Shown here: positions 23,130-34,792 of the stretch, one piece after another
Layout: every line of letters starts with the position of its first letter
How positions within the stretch are numbered: the stretch's first letter is position 1
Position numbers and translations under genes: made by a program
Source: Anastrepha obliqua
Taxonomy: Eukaryota; Arthropoda; Insecta; Diptera; Tephritidae
Length of the DNA: 64,000 nucleotides
NCBI RefSeq assembly: GCF_027943255.1
Contig: NC_072895.1
Location: 83,888,001-83,952,000 of the forward strand
Direction of reading: 5' to 3'
The notes under the pieces: generated by a model
Database searches by the model: none
The model's input: the letters and a program-made list of their open reading frames with translations, nothing else
Told to the model about the DNA's origin: nothing

Positions 23130-23880
23130 AAACTGCTCTTATAATAAGATGTTGTGTTGTTGTTGTTTACTGAAACAAATCTTTTTGGGTAATGTTGGGG
23201 AATTAAATTTATTTTTGTTATAATGGGCTCTATGCGATCAAAGAGTAGCTTCTCAAATATTTTTGATATTGTCGGCAGTAGACTTATTGGTCGATACCAC
23301 GATGCAAACGTCGCGTCTTTATGTCAATGTCTTAGGGAAGTATTTGAACTTAATAGCAGTATTAAAAACATTCCTGAGATATAATATTGCTCTGTCGGGC
23401 ATATGCTTTAAAATTTTTCCCGAGATGAGGTCATATCCATGGGATTTGTTGTTTTTTAATGTCGAAATTAATTGCTTTATCTCTGTTACTGAGGTTGTTT
23501 TTCTGATGATTTGCTTGTCTTTATTGCTCGTTGTATGAGTCAAATCGAATTTGGTGTTATTTTCATTTTGAAATATATTTTTAAAATGCTGAGCTAAGTA
23601 AGTCGCTTTTTCCGATGATGATCGGGCCCATGTCCGTTTTTGGTTCTTATTGGTGGGAGGTGTACCTATTGTAGCTCCGACCATGTTTTTTGTCGCCTTC
23701 CACAATGAATAGTTTGTAGACTTTGTTGCGAGAATATTTTTAAGGTAATTGTTTAGTTTTTTGTCTTTTTCATGTTTCAATAGTTCTTTAATTTCTTTAG
23801 TTAATTTGTTAAGTTGTTTTTTGTCATCCGGAAATCTTGTAGTCTGCCATTTTTTTTCTTAACTTTCTCTTTTGTTTTAG
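23130..23880 (-). pseudogene. Jockey-like LINE RT, N-terminal half
   Basis: A 153-codon open stretch (23319-23780) contains KATKNMVGATIGTPP and IKQLISTLKNNKSHGYDLIS, the linker and RT finger start of Jockey-clade LINEs. After one frameshift it continues as YRPISLLPTISKIFEKLLF, DRIEPIITKINLIPQHYP near 23215-23290. The palm with YADD is not present. Jockey-clade elements normally lack RNase H, so the neighbouring RNase H fragment may be from another element. Confidence 0.75.
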
Positions 23881-25654
23881 TTTCTTTCACTACTTTTCAA
23901 AAACTGGTATTAAAAAAAACCAAAATTAATTATATTTTCGTACTTTTGGTGCTGCATAATTAGAATTTTATTTATTTTGAGAACATTTCCTTATACTGCT
24001 GCAGCGCATGTAGTCTTACTTTTAGTCTTCAGAAAGCAGGGTTATGTCACTGAAAGCTGTTAATTACCACTACAGACTTTCACTGTCACTAAATATTATA
24101 TAAATATAAAAATAAATGTTCAGTTTTAGTGAAATTCGTGTTTTAACTACCACTAAAGAAGTAGTGGTACGTAAAGTCAGAGTCAGAGTCACAAAAAAAT
24201 TCTTGGCATACGAGCAATAAAGGGACTCACAAATTTTTATAATATTATTATTATTATTTATAGGAGATATATACAATATAACCCTAACTTAATTAGCACA
24301 CTAGCTACTAGAGCCTTCAGTGAGGCAAATTTTATAGTTTCGTGCCTATTGACATCAATCACATCACTGCTTGACGGGTTTCGGTTTTAACGAATTTTGA
24401 AGTTCTCAAAAATAAATGAAAAATATTATATGTACGTTTTGGTGGGAATTTGTTGAATTTACTAAAACAAGAAATCAATACTGCTTTTTTGTTTGGCCGA
24501 CACTGCAAGCACTCACTTAAAGCAAACATTTATGAGCAGTTTTACTTGTATTTATCTGCTACCCGAAAAATGTAACATTCTAATGGTTGAAGAACAATTA
24601 GTTGAAAAAATATAATGGACTTTCTTTGTTCAAAGAGAGGGTGAGAGGTCTTAGTTGTTTATATAATAATGAGTTCGAACGAGCATGAATCTTTATTTCA
24701 AACTGAACAACTGATTCTCATTTCCTTAAGAGTAGAGCTTAAAAGTATTACAATTTTAACCGTGAGAAAGAATAAATGTGCATAATAAGCACATTTGCCA
24801 AACAAACTTCATGTTGTAATATTAGAAGTTTGTTTGTTCGCTAAACCGTTGTGGAATTTTGAAGAATACGCTGACGTCTGCGTCTAGTGTTTTGTGGGAA
24901 TAAAAATTAAAACATGAAAATGAATACGTGAAATATAAAGATTATATGTATGTGACTATATATTATATTGTACATAGATTAAAATATTTAAAAACAAATA
25001 CTTTCCAAACTCTTATATCAAATTTAGAAAGAGCAATAGAAAAGAGCTGGCAAATATTTTCTTTGAATTCGATATTTTTCTTTTATGTTGTTGGTTGGGT
25101 AGTGTTTTACTTACGTAGTCACCACTTCTGAAGCCTTTATCCGGGAGAAAATTTTGATGATATTTTAAGCTTTTCGATTATTATAACTTAATGGTTAAAT
25201 GGTTAACAGATTTTTCAGGTTTCGGAAACTTTTATGATGCACCTTATTTCCTTAATTTGAAACCGTTATTTAGCGATAACACGTAAAATATATTACATGC
25301 CAGAAAAATTGTGGATTTTCGATCTCAGCGATTCTACATAAGAATTGGATGGTATGATTTTTGGGGTTTTTTCGTACTAAACTAGAGTTATTGACTGAAT
25401 TTGCCTATTTTTAATACAAAAAATAATATACATACATACATACTTATTAAATTTCGGTGAGATATTTTAACTTTTATACGAGTTACGGAGTTCACAGGGG
25501 GACTGATAGGGCTAAAGTAATGCATTTTCCGCTTTCTCGTACAATTTGTGGCGTACAGTTTTTTTCATTGCATTTTAAAAACTTTTCCGATGTTCTTATA
25601 ATCTGCCGACATCATTAACCGACATTTTTTTAAACTTAATATAATTTAATGTTT
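23881..25654. other. No gene seen
   Basis: AT-rich. Contains a small hairpin at about 24800-24835 (AAACAAACTTC arms) and an ATT microsatellite near 24240. Confidence 0.5.
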
Positions 25655-25735
25655 CATGTCACAGTCGGGCTCGAACCTGTACTAATTGCAATCACCCACA
25701 AACACAACCGGCTAAAGCTAAAATTCTACTTTATA
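25655..25735 (-). other. tRNA-like remnant (second SINE type?)
   Basis: On the minus strand TAGCCGGTTGTGTTTGTGGG is followed by a box B-like GGTTCGAGCCCGAC, about the spacing of RNA polymerase III box A and box B. Stems do not fold into a complete tRNA, so a tRNA-derived SINE head or a decayed tRNA pseudogene is more likely than a gene. Confidence 0.35.
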
Positions 25736-26395
25736 CGGAAGTACAATACATATTTCATATACTTGTATATATTATACTATACCTGAATATATATATATAT
25801 GTATATTTATTTTCCTCTTATATTTCTTCACTTATTCCTTTGCATACATATCACATGAAAGTTTGGCACTACTGCTCCGCAAACCTAATTTAATACAACG
25901 AATATCTATACTCACATACTTACATACATATCCGTTGGAGGCAATAAATCAAAAAGTGAGCATTCAAATGGATCAAGCTGAGATTTAAAATTTTTGCTTT
26001 ATTTAAATATCACCGAAATTGAGAGTGGAGGAAAATAATGGAATTTGAACGTGCATTCAAGCGGAACGTTGATAGGGCGTCAAACCGAAGCATTGTTGCG
26101 AGACGGTGAGGGGTATGAATAGGATTTGACTTATTAAATTGCTTTTGTGACACTTTATTTGCAAGCAAAAGAGCTGAATATTTCTGGACAATTTTAATAT
26201 GAAGCTTCATATTCAATTAAATATTTATTCATATTTTGTTTATTGATTTTGTTTCTAATTGATTAAATTTATTAATTTATAAAGAACAAAATTAGGTAAT
26301 AAAAAATCAAATCGATCGAAACGATAAACATTTTTGATTGAGTTATATAAAAACTCGAAGCAAAGTCTTTTTCCACTTTATTTTCTCAACCTGAG
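25736..26395. other. Microsatellite-rich sequence, no gene
   Basis: TA and CATA-type simple repeats at about 25765-25930. Nothing else recognised. Confidence 0.55.
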
Positions 26396-26880
26396 GAACC
26401 GGAAGAGGAAATCATAAAAATGACAGACGACTTTCATAACAATAATAATATGAATAAAAATGGCCGGAATTGGATGGTATTGATCTGGACAACGTTTATT
26501 TTCAACAAGACGGGGCTACGTGCCACACAAGCAACGAAACCATTGATCTTTTACGGGAAAAGTTTCCGGACCGTGTTATCTCTCGAAGAGGTGATCACAA
26601 TTGGCCACAGAGATCTTGTGATTTAACACTTTGTGACTGTTTTCTGTTTGGGCCATGTGAAAGAGAAGGTCTACGCCATCAGTCCAGGGTCGATTCAAGA
26701 CCTCAAAGATGGAATTCGTGAGGCTATTGACTTTGCAATTCGGTTATGGAAAATTTCATGAAAAGGATATTGTCCTGTAAGCGTGGTCGTGGTGGTCATT
26801 TGCCTGATGTTATTTTCCACTATTGAGGGCATACCTTCCCCTTTATAATGAAATAAACATCCGATCATTTATATTAAAAA
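26396..26880 (+). pseudogene. DD41D mariner-like transposase, catalytic C-terminal part
   Basis: Plus strand: VYFQQDGATCHTS contains the second catalytic Asp, and RSCDLTLCDCFLFG contains the third. Forty-one residues separate them, the DD41D spacing known from rosa-like mariners of tephritid flies. The sequence then shifts frame. The N-terminal half is absent. Confidence 0.75.
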
Positions 26881-27352
26881 ACAGCATTTTTCTTTGAATA
26901 TTAAAATAACACCTCTCTTTGGAAAACCTTAGACTTACATAGTTATAAAGTAAATTTCAAGAAGTGTTAGTGATGTTGTGGCTTCACTAGTTGGTTATAG
27001 TGGTAGTCGGTCTGTATGACCAACTGATTTAGATCTTATAGATCCGTTGTAGTGCTACTGTGCGGCACGGGAACCTTACGTACATTTCTTCGTAGAACCA
27101 TTTTGAAGTGCAGGGTTGGTCTCATCTCTACGCCAGAGAGTTCTGTAAGAGAATTGAAAAAGCATTTACCTAGAAAACCTGATCTGATTTTAGCTAAGAC
27201 TGCACAATTGCACCCCAAACGCTAGGTGGACCACCCTGTACATCCCAATTGAAAGGCTTTCCTGTAGAGGTTTTTCTTATATTCGTTTCTAAAGTCCTCC
27301 TCCAGCTCAGCGAGGGTCTATCTCTTTGTCCGTTTCCTTGTAAATTCCAATG
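26881..27352. other. No gene seen
   Basis: No coding resemblance. This is the left flank of the foldback-like element. Confidence 0.45.
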
Positions 27353-27690
27353 AATTGCAGAGGGATTCTGCTGTGGCGCCGCAATCTTATGGCGGATTCT
27401 TATAGAACTCGACGAAAGAAAACGAAATGAAGGGGAAACATTTTTTTATATCTCGCTTAGTTTTCGAGATATTGAATAAAAAAAAGGCTGGAATTTAGAA
27501 TAATGTATATTGGGCAATTTTTGGCAAACTATTATGTCTTTATTAATGAAACTTGGTGGAGATGTTAGTGAGGTGTTAAGGAACACTCTTTATAACTCCA
27601 AACTATTCGGGAAATAATAATTTCATAATTATTTGCCTTCAAAATGCTCTTTGGAACTTCACACAAAGAAACTTTGAAACTTTCGCCAAC

Positions 27691-28005
27691 CCACGCGAAA
27701 AGAAGTTCTACGCAAAAATACTGTGGATTGCGTAGCCGGAGTCGGACTGATGAGGGTTATTTTTTTGAAGCGCGGCCGAAGGCCGCCCACGCGAAAAAAA
27801 GTTCTACGCAAAAATACGGTGGATTGCGTAGCCGGAGTTGGACTGATGAGGGTTATTTTTTTGAAGCGTGGCCGAAGGCCGCCCACGCGAAAAGGAGTTC
27901 TACACAAAAATACTGTGGATTGCGTAGCCGGAGTCGGACTGATGAGGGTTATTTTTTTAAGGCGCGGCCAAAGGCCGCCCACACGATAAGGAGTTCTACG
28001 CAAAA
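27691..28005. repeat. 96-bp tandem repeat, 3.3 copies
   Basis: Units start at 27691, 27787, 27883 and 27979 (partial), each beginning CCACGCG or CCACACG. Each complete unit carries GTAGCCGGAGT and GCCGAAGGCCGCC segments. Copies differ at only a few positions. Because 96 is a multiple of three, open frames run through on both strands; these are side effects of periodicity, not genes. Confidence 0.9.
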
Positions 28006-28080
28006 ATGATAAAACACATTGATCGATGATGAAACACATCAATCGATGATAAAACACATCGATCGATGATAAAACACATC
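28006..28080. repeat. 20-bp tandem repeat
   Basis: About 3.6 copies of a GATAAAACACATCGATCGAT-like unit with minor changes, directly after the 96-bp array. Confidence 0.85.
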
Positions 28081-28316
28081 TCGAAAACTAAACGAGATAT
28101 CGAAAAATTTTACTGCTATATTTTGTCTTATCTCGCCGAATTCTATCGAAACTGAAGAAAAAAGTATTATTACTATTATTATTTTTATTTAATATCTCGA
28201 AAACTAAGCGAGATATCAAAAATTTTACTCGTTCATTTCGTTTTCTTTTGTCGAGTTCTATAAGGATCCGCCATTAAATTGCGGCGCCACGGAAACAGCA
28301 GTATTGCCAATTGCAG

Positions 28317-29109
28317 TGCGTGTGCAATAAACTCTGGAATAAATTCTTATTCAAAGAAAATTTACACAGAGTTTTTTCTTTTGCCCGTGAGAAAACCCAA
28401 AATTAGTGAGCAAAATTGCCAATTTGCGAACATTTCGTACGCTCGATTCAAAATAAAACAAAACCCAAATTTTTTTGTTTGTCGTAAAAAAGATATTCAC
28501 ACAAAGTCATGTTAGAAATCACAGATTTACAACTAAAACCGAATTTTGAGTTGTGGAACTTTTGAAAAATATGTACGCAAGGCAATTTTTACTTGCAAAA
28601 TGGAGTTTTTGTCGTCGGAAAGCTTTATGGGCAATATATTTAAATAACGGTTAAGAGACTCAAATTCAAATGCTTTGCTATACTTAAAAATACTTAAATT
28701 ATTTTATAATCTAATTTCACATTTTTAGTCTCGTATTTGCCCAGAGGGAAATTTAAAGTATTGAGAGAAAATTGTTCCATCTGACCGATTTTCGTAAATT
28801 TTTATTTAAGCGGAAACGGTTGAAGAATTATTTAATTTATGAATTTGTTTATGCTTTCAGAATCCTTTGTTTGTATTGTTTTCAACTAAATAAAAAACTA
28901 AAAATTTTTGGGAAGTTTAAATAACCGAATAGAAATTTAACTCATAACTTAATTCTTAACTTAAGTTGCTAATATGGAAACTAAATTCACTAAAAGCATT
29001 TAAGTTTGGTACTCGTGGATTTTCCGTTGCTACAAATACTACTACGAGGTATGGCTGATAATACCGAGGGACGGCTCATAAACTCAAACCAGTCCATACT
29101 TGGGCAAAA
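28317..29109. other. No gene seen
   Basis: AT-rich flank of the foldback-like element; no coding resemblance. Confidence 0.5.
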
Positions 29110-29480
29110 AGAAGTTTATTATTTCCTCGCTAGATGGCTGTATTGATCGATATCTCGTAACGTATTTACAAAACAATTTAAAGTTTATGTTCGTTGTCAA
29201 GGTGACATTTTGCGCTAAAAATATTTGTTTACTGTTTTTTGTTTGTTCTATTCAGTCGGGAGTTACAGGGTATTAACAATGAAGTCCACAAGGTGAAAAT
29301 TCGGTACATTTTAAAGTTTTTTTTTTGATAAAGGCGAAAATACAAGTGAGACCGCAGAAATTGTGAATGTAACAGCTAATTTCTTGCATTGTTGGTTTGT
29401 CGACTCCGTTCAGGAATTTTTTGATGTTAAAGAAAATATCGATAATGTCGACAAAATGACAGAAGTAACGTATTTCTCTC
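29110..29480 (+). pseudogene. mariner 5' end (family B), copy 1
   Basis: Begins with a leader, CTAGATGGCTGTATTGATCG, shared with copies at 32350 and 44247. The leader is followed by a degraded start and a stretch reading FFFDKGENTSETAEIVN and, further on, VDKMTE. This matches the first helix-turn-helix of a mariner transposase. The rest of the element is absent. Confidence 0.65.
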
Positions 29481-29795
29481 TCTTTTCTGAAGAAATATAA
29501 ATAAATACAAAATAAATAAAAATAAACACAGAAAACATTTGCTGCATTTGTAAAAGGTAGCTCGAAACTTTTTCTCCGTCCTACTAAGGTTTTCATGCGC
29601 CGGCCTAAATTGTTTTTCAAAATACTAAATTTAGAGCTTAAAAATATTCTAGAAAATTATTTTTCGGAAAATTTGTGTCTGCAAAATTTCCATGTCACCA
29701 AATTAAATAGGCTGCTTAAATAGGAACGAGAGCAACGGAAAATAAACTGAAGCACAGTTCAGGTATATCGATGTTGTTGAGTACTGACTACAGTA
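29481..29795. other. No gene seen
   Basis: AT-rich DNA between two transposon fragments. Confidence 0.45.
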
Positions 29796-30290
29796 AGTAG
29801 GTTTTTATCGCTCTGTACCGAGAACCATTAGCGCTAAAAGTGTCACCTTCCTCATTTCGATGATGCCACCATGGCATAAACTGCACCAAACAACCAATTT
29901 TTGTGAAAGCATTGATGCTGGGCAAACTTTTGTGAATTCTGAATTTGATCCAATAATGGCAATTTTGCTTGTAAACATAGTCGCTGAGTGAAAAATTCGT
30001 CTGAGAAAATGACTTTTTAGTCTGGATCTCCGGCTAATATATCCAGCGCTTAAATAACGAACCTTTGCATTGGTCATTTGGCCTCAATTTTTTCATTTTC
30101 ACAATCTTATATGGATGTAGGGCCAAATCTAAGCACAAAATAAGCCGGATTAATTCTTTGACGATTTTCAATTCAGCTGATCTGTACCGAATCAACATTT
30201 CTTTTGGGTTTTTTTCGAACCCAAATCGACATTTTGACTGGGTCTTTTTGGATACTGGTCAGCTACGACTTTGTTGAAAATGCAAAAGTG
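29796..30290 (-). pseudogene. DD41D mariner-like transposase, middle part
   Basis: Minus strand: a linker reading LALHPYKIVKMKKLRPND, then a degraded first catalytic block (SFSQTNFSLSDYVYKQNCHY), in which the catalytic Asp context S-D-E is lost. GCLVQFMPWWHH follows, with a NGSRYR end. The order matches the DD41D family between the pieces seen at 8556 and 26396. Confidence 0.65.
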
Positions 30291-31367
30291 GCACCATCTG
30301 AAAACCGCTAGTTTATTCTTAGTGAATTTGACATAGGTATATATTTTTTTTTTTTTTTAATAAAAGAAAGTCTCACATTTAAGTGTTAAGTATCTTAGGC
30401 CACGGACTTATCAGCCGCCCTTCGTGTCTATATGCATACCATGTTTTGTGCAGCTACCCATGCGATCCAGAATATGTTAAATATTTTAACAGTATTTGCT
30501 GTACACGTTCTATTTTGCAATTACCATTGTTAGTGTAGTTATGCTTGTAGTTTTTTATCACTGGCTTCGTCCTGGTGTTGACATGCTGCGTTGTTTATTT
30601 CGGACTTTACAAAGATTTGCAAGTTTTATTGCATACGTTTTTGCGCTGACACATGTTAAACTCAGCTAACTCGGCTCTCCACCTACTATTCGCATCCAAC
30701 TTCCACTCTGTATTCCAGCACTCCTTCTGGGCTGCTGACTAAAGGCGCTTATACCCTTTCACATGTGAATTCCTTGTCAGTCTCCGCTTGCTGGACTTTT
30801 CCACTTAAAATTCCGATTTACTAGTATTTATTTTATAGTCTTTGTTTGGTGATTTTGCACGGAGGATTTATTGTATGCTGCTTTTGTGCCTGGGCGGGAT
30901 TGTATGTACTTCATCACAGTGCTGCCGTTTGTGGGCTTTTTCAACCAGAATTGGTGGGTGTTTTCTTTTTGGTAGATTAAAATGAATTTCGGTAGGTTTC
31001 GACGTGTTATTAATATTTTTTACTTTTTATCGAATTATTTTTTTTTAATTGGAGAAGTTGTTATTTACGCAGTTAGTTGTTATGTAGTTTAGGTTAAGTT
31101 AGACTGGGTTATATGGTAGCGCCTAAGAGGTTCCACTTAAAAGGAAAATTAAATTCCTCTCTCGTAGTATCAGGAGGGATAATACAGAAAACAGGAACAA
31201 GAGAAAAAGGTAAGGAAGAGGCTAAGCTGATTCCACCTCATCCTTCAGGCAGCTTTAAAGGCGGTCCATCGAAGTTATTCCAAGTCACATCGCATTGACG
31301 CCTAATATATGGATAGCACACCTACAATATTCAAGAGCTGTAGATTTGCTGGCCTTAGAAGTTCCTT
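30291..31367. other. No gene seen
   Basis: T tract at 30342-30358; otherwise unremarkable, no coding resemblance. Confidence 0.5.
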
Positions 31368-31622
31368 CGCCGTAGCCGAATGGATTGGTGCGTGACTACC
31401 ATTCGGGAGTGTAGGTTCGAATCTCCATGCATGAAACCCCAAAATGATAGAAATCTTTTCCATGAAAAAGCTGCTCATAAAAAATAACTGCCATTTGGAG
31501 TCAGCTTAAAGCTGCAGGTCCCTCCATTTGTGGAACAAGATCAAGACGGTCGCCACAAATAGGAGGAGGAGTGCGGCCAAACTTCTAACAGAAGTATACT
31601 CCAAAGGTATTTATTTATTTAT
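31368..31622 (+). mobile_element. tRNA-derived SINE, copy 6 (shortened variant)
   Basis: Intact head (GTAGCCGAATGGATTGG ... GGTTCGAATCTCC) joined to the second half of the body. About 60 bp (the CGGCAGGCAATGGCAAACCT block) is missing. The tail is TATTTATTTATTTA rather than TA. This may represent a subfamily. Confidence 0.7.
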
Positions 31623-31900
31623 GAAGTTCGCCCGAGCACCTTCGATTGACGCATTGGCGGAAGAATCTCGCGTTCTTTCAAGTTGGTGAATTGATATGAA
31701 TGGCAATTTTCTAGAAGCAGACCATAGGTAGTCAAGAAAGCCCCAACATTTTTAATGCGCGAGGAAACTACCTCATGAGTAGCCCGTCTCGCTATCTCGC
31801 CAGCCCAGCAATTTCCTGCAATGTCTCCATGGTCAGGTACCCATATGAGCTTAATTTACAAATGTTCGGTTGCGGTTGAGAGATGTAAGAATTTCATTTC
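31623..31900 (-). pseudogene. RNase H C-terminal fragment of an I-like LINE
   Basis: On the minus strand: WVPDHGDIAGNCWAGEIARR, the conserved RNase H turn, followed by FLTTYGLLLENCHSYQFTNL. This resembles the C-terminal region of I-type LINE ORF2. It abuts SINE copy 6. Confidence 0.6.
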
Positions 31901-32345
31901 ATTTCGCTTAAATTTATTTCAGTCCATGATATGAAAATCTTCACGAGACTCCCCCACTAATTCTGAGCAAACCAATAGCAAGTTCAGGGTCCAAATTGCA
32001 GCATACTTACTTACTTTACATAAGTGGGCAGTTAATCAAGGTCTTCTTTGTAGCGGGGACCACAGCTTTGAAAATATCCAATAAGTGCTCCGGCAGCCTG
32101 AACTTGAACCTAATGGAGAGTTTCTTTCACATTACTCCTCCACTAACCTTTCCGTCCAATTTCGAAACATTCGTGAATAGGTTTACCGGACCCTGCCTGT
32201 AAATGCTGCTCGCCGTCTACTCTTACGCCTTCGAGTGAAGTGAATGGAGGTGGTCCGTGCAATGAATTAATTCAAAGTTTCAAAGAATCCTAGTTCCAAT
32301 TTTGCCTGCGCAGTCAGCGGGTACCACATACCTATGTACTTCTAC
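31901..32345. other. No clear gene
   Basis: Probably further decayed LINE sequence on the minus strand, but no motif is readable. Confidence 0.4.
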
Positions 32346-32560
32346 CCACATCCATAATTTTTTCGGTAGATGGCTGTAGTGATCGATTTCTCGTAAAGTA
32401 TCGATCAAACCACTAAAAGTTAATAATCGTTGTCCAGGTGACATTTCACACTAAACAAATTATTTTGCTGTTTTTTTTGTTAGTTTCATTCAGTTGTGAG
32501 TTGCAGAGAATTAATAATGGAAGTCGACAAAGAAAAAAAATTTTTAGAGTGGCAACGCTG
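32346..32560 (+). pseudogene. mariner 5' end (family B), copy 2
   Basis: Shares the GGTAGATGGCTGTAGTGATC leader, the AGGTGACATTTCACACTAAA block and an ATGGAAGTCGACAAAGA start region with the copy at 44247. Coding decays within a few codons. Confidence 0.6.
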
Positions 32561-33175
32561 CTTTATCGTATAAAAACTGTTATTTTTTATTTTTATTTCC
32601 ACAGTGTATTTGAATGTGTAAAGAAGCTAATATAATATTTCATAAAAATACTACGTCAACATGCAACAGGAATGAATAAATAAATGCAAATGCAAAAAGT
32701 CCGACAAATATGTGCACAGCTAAATGTTGTTATACACGAATGTATATTTTTATATTCACAGGTTAGGAGGGTTTATTTAAGCAGGCAAGTTTTTTTCTAA
32801 AAGGCTTACGTAGTTGGTTTTAGACAAGCCATTTAGAAACCGTTTCCAATGAAATCATAGTACCTACAGTTTGTGATGGGAGAGAGGCATCACCACCAAG
32901 TACCTCCACTGTACTGACCGAAACAGGGGTGGCAGGCAGAATATCTTTGGAAAATATTGAATAGATAAAAAATTTTGCCTCTAAAGAGATACCTCCGCTA
33001 ACTGATCAACTTTATATCAGTACAAAAAGATATACAATTTTTTTTTATCAGATCATGGCATGTTATCGTAAACAAAAGGTTTCCAATGTTTTAAATGCAA
33101 ATACTCGTAAGTCTTTTAGCAGCAAATGAGTCTTAATTTTTTAATTTGAAGCTGCTTAAGTCCGCCCCGTGCTAA
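32561..33175. other. No gene seen
   Basis: AT-rich DNA, no resemblance found. Confidence 0.45.
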
Positions 33176-33520
33176 CCTAAGATTGCGAACTATGGACGCT
33201 AAAAACTACTGATTTTCATCAGCTAATGGCATTTAAAAGAAAATTATTGCGAAAAATGTATGGACCTGTGAGACTGCAAGACGATACCTATCGAATTAGA
33301 TATAATCGTGAGCCTGAAGTATTAGCAAAAAACGAAACTGTGATAAGATTTATAAAATCTCAGAGGGTAAGATGGCTCGGACACATGCTTAGAATGCCCA
33401 AGGAGAGAACAACTCGAAAGGCAGTTAAATTACGGCCTGTTGGAGGTAAGAAGAGGACGTCCCAGAAAGGGATTGCTCTCTGTACAAAATGAACAAAAAC
33501 TTTGGGAACAAAACACAAAT
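33176..33520 (+). pseudogene. RTE-like LINE, C-terminal end of RT
   Basis: Plus-strand frame reads CELWTLKTTDFHQLMAFKRK, then IKSQRVRWLGHMLRMPKE and, with one frameshift near 33440, RGRPRKGLL. The R-x-R-W-x-G-H-x-x-R-M signature is the C-terminal landmark of RTE-type and related ORFs. The catalytic palm is not present. Confidence 0.7.
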
Positions 33521-34591
33521 TGTCAAAAATCAACGCTATTTTTGAGCGACTTTGAACTTACACTTTCTTATACTGATATTGAATGGGCTATAAAACTGCA
33601 TACCGAGAGGTTTTCTAAATAATCTGGTTAAAAAGTTGAAAATTTTGATGAGCATTTTTTGAATTTTGCACAAAGTTTGAAACTTTGATTTATACGAATT
33701 TTGTTAGAAAATGAAACATATTTTAATAGAAAATTAAGAAAAAAATTTAGCATGAAAAATTTTGAGAATATTGTAAAAGTATGAAGTGACTTAATTATGT
33801 GAGCACAAGTATTGTACGATCCGAGGTTCGAACATCAACTTGAATGCTCCATGGTGAATGCCATGAGATATACGCCCTTCTAGATACGCCTGACAAGATA
33901 TGATATGGTCGGAAGTTGAAAAGGAGACAAAAATTGCTGAAATGCGAGATTTTTTGCAAAGTTTGTGGTGCAAATTCCATTGAGCTAAGAATATTAACCG
34001 AGAGACTGACATCAAGCGCACACCTAATTATAGTCTGAACTCTGCCGAATAGAAGTAGCAGAAAAGTGCTAAGAGGAGAAGAAAAAGCGGAATCAACGTT
34101 AATTAGGGGAAATTAAAAAAAAACCTAAAATATTTTTAAAAAATGCTACGACTTTCCTATACTCCAATAAAATTTATCGGAATTTAACTAAAAGATGAGC
34201 GAGAACTACTTACAGCATTAACATTTTGAGCAGTTTTGACTACTTCCATTTTAATTTTTTTTAATTACCATCATTTTTTTATAGTGCAGTATATGTAAGT
34301 ATAGCTTTTTGCCAAACAAATCCAATTTTCAAATTTTATACAAAAATTAGAATAATTTCGCAAACTTTTCATCCCGATTCCATAAACACTACCCATATAT
34401 GTATGCACGGGGAATGCAGCTGAAGTGGCAGTCTTTGACCGGATATATGTAAGTCCGGGTCGTTCCGGTAACGTAGAACCGAATGTCGTGAGAACGAAAG
34501 ACGGTTTTTAATTGAAATTCTTACGAAAACACAGAGCAAATTTTCCAAGTTTTTTATCAGAATTTTGAGTAAAATTTGGGCCCTAAGTTTA
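33521..34591. other. No gene; short repeat shared with 36597
   Basis: 34457-34482 (TTCCGGTAACGTAGAACCG core) occurs inverted at 36597-36622 with two differences, probably LINE leader sequence. Otherwise nothing recognised. Confidence 0.45.
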
Positions 34592-34792
34592 TCTATACTA
34601 TTAAGGTGAATGTTTGTACGTTGTCTGCGTATCACTACGAAACGAAAACACCAAATGACGTACAAATTTTTATACATTCATATTTTCACCCAATGAAACG
34701 AAAACACCAAATGACGTACAAATTTTTATACATTCATATTTTCACCCAATGAAGGTTATAGGAATATAGGCGGGCCCGCGGGTTAAAGCTAG
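34592..34792 (+). mobile_element. 201-bp non-autonomous Helitron
   Basis: Starts TCTATACTATTAAGG directly after A (34591) and ends CTAG directly before T (34793), the A/T insertion pattern of Helitrons. A perfect 10-bp palindrome, GCGGGCCCGC (34770-34779), lies 9 bp before the CTAG end, as expected for the 3' hairpin. Two identical 56-bp copies (34639-34694 and 34695-34750) make up most of the body. No coding sequence. Confidence 0.85.

Larger units (their letters stand above)
27353..28316. mobile_element. Foldback-like element with long inverted termini
   Basis: Arms at 27373-27480 and 28184-28290 are inverted copies of each other with about 90% identity over ~108 bp by eye. Both begin with GTGGCGCCGCAA and end in an ATCTCGCTTAGTTTTCGAG block. 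The outer sequence up to CTGCTG also matches, with a 5-base gap. The 8-bp direct repeat AATTGCAG at 27353-27360 and 28309-28316 would be the target duplication. The interior is built of two tandem arrays plus a second partial copy of the right arm (28078-28150). No transposase. The layout recalls Galileo- or FB-type elements, but the superfamily is not settled. Confidence 0.7.

Noticed and set aside
27644..28057. Overlapping open frames of 88-132 codons on both strands
   Set aside because: They exist only because a 96-bp unit (a multiple of three) is tandemly repeated; all frames stay open together and have no family resemblance.
27691..28080. Possible CRISPR-like array
   Set aside because: Units are contiguous tandem repeats without spacers, in a eukaryotic transposon-like element.
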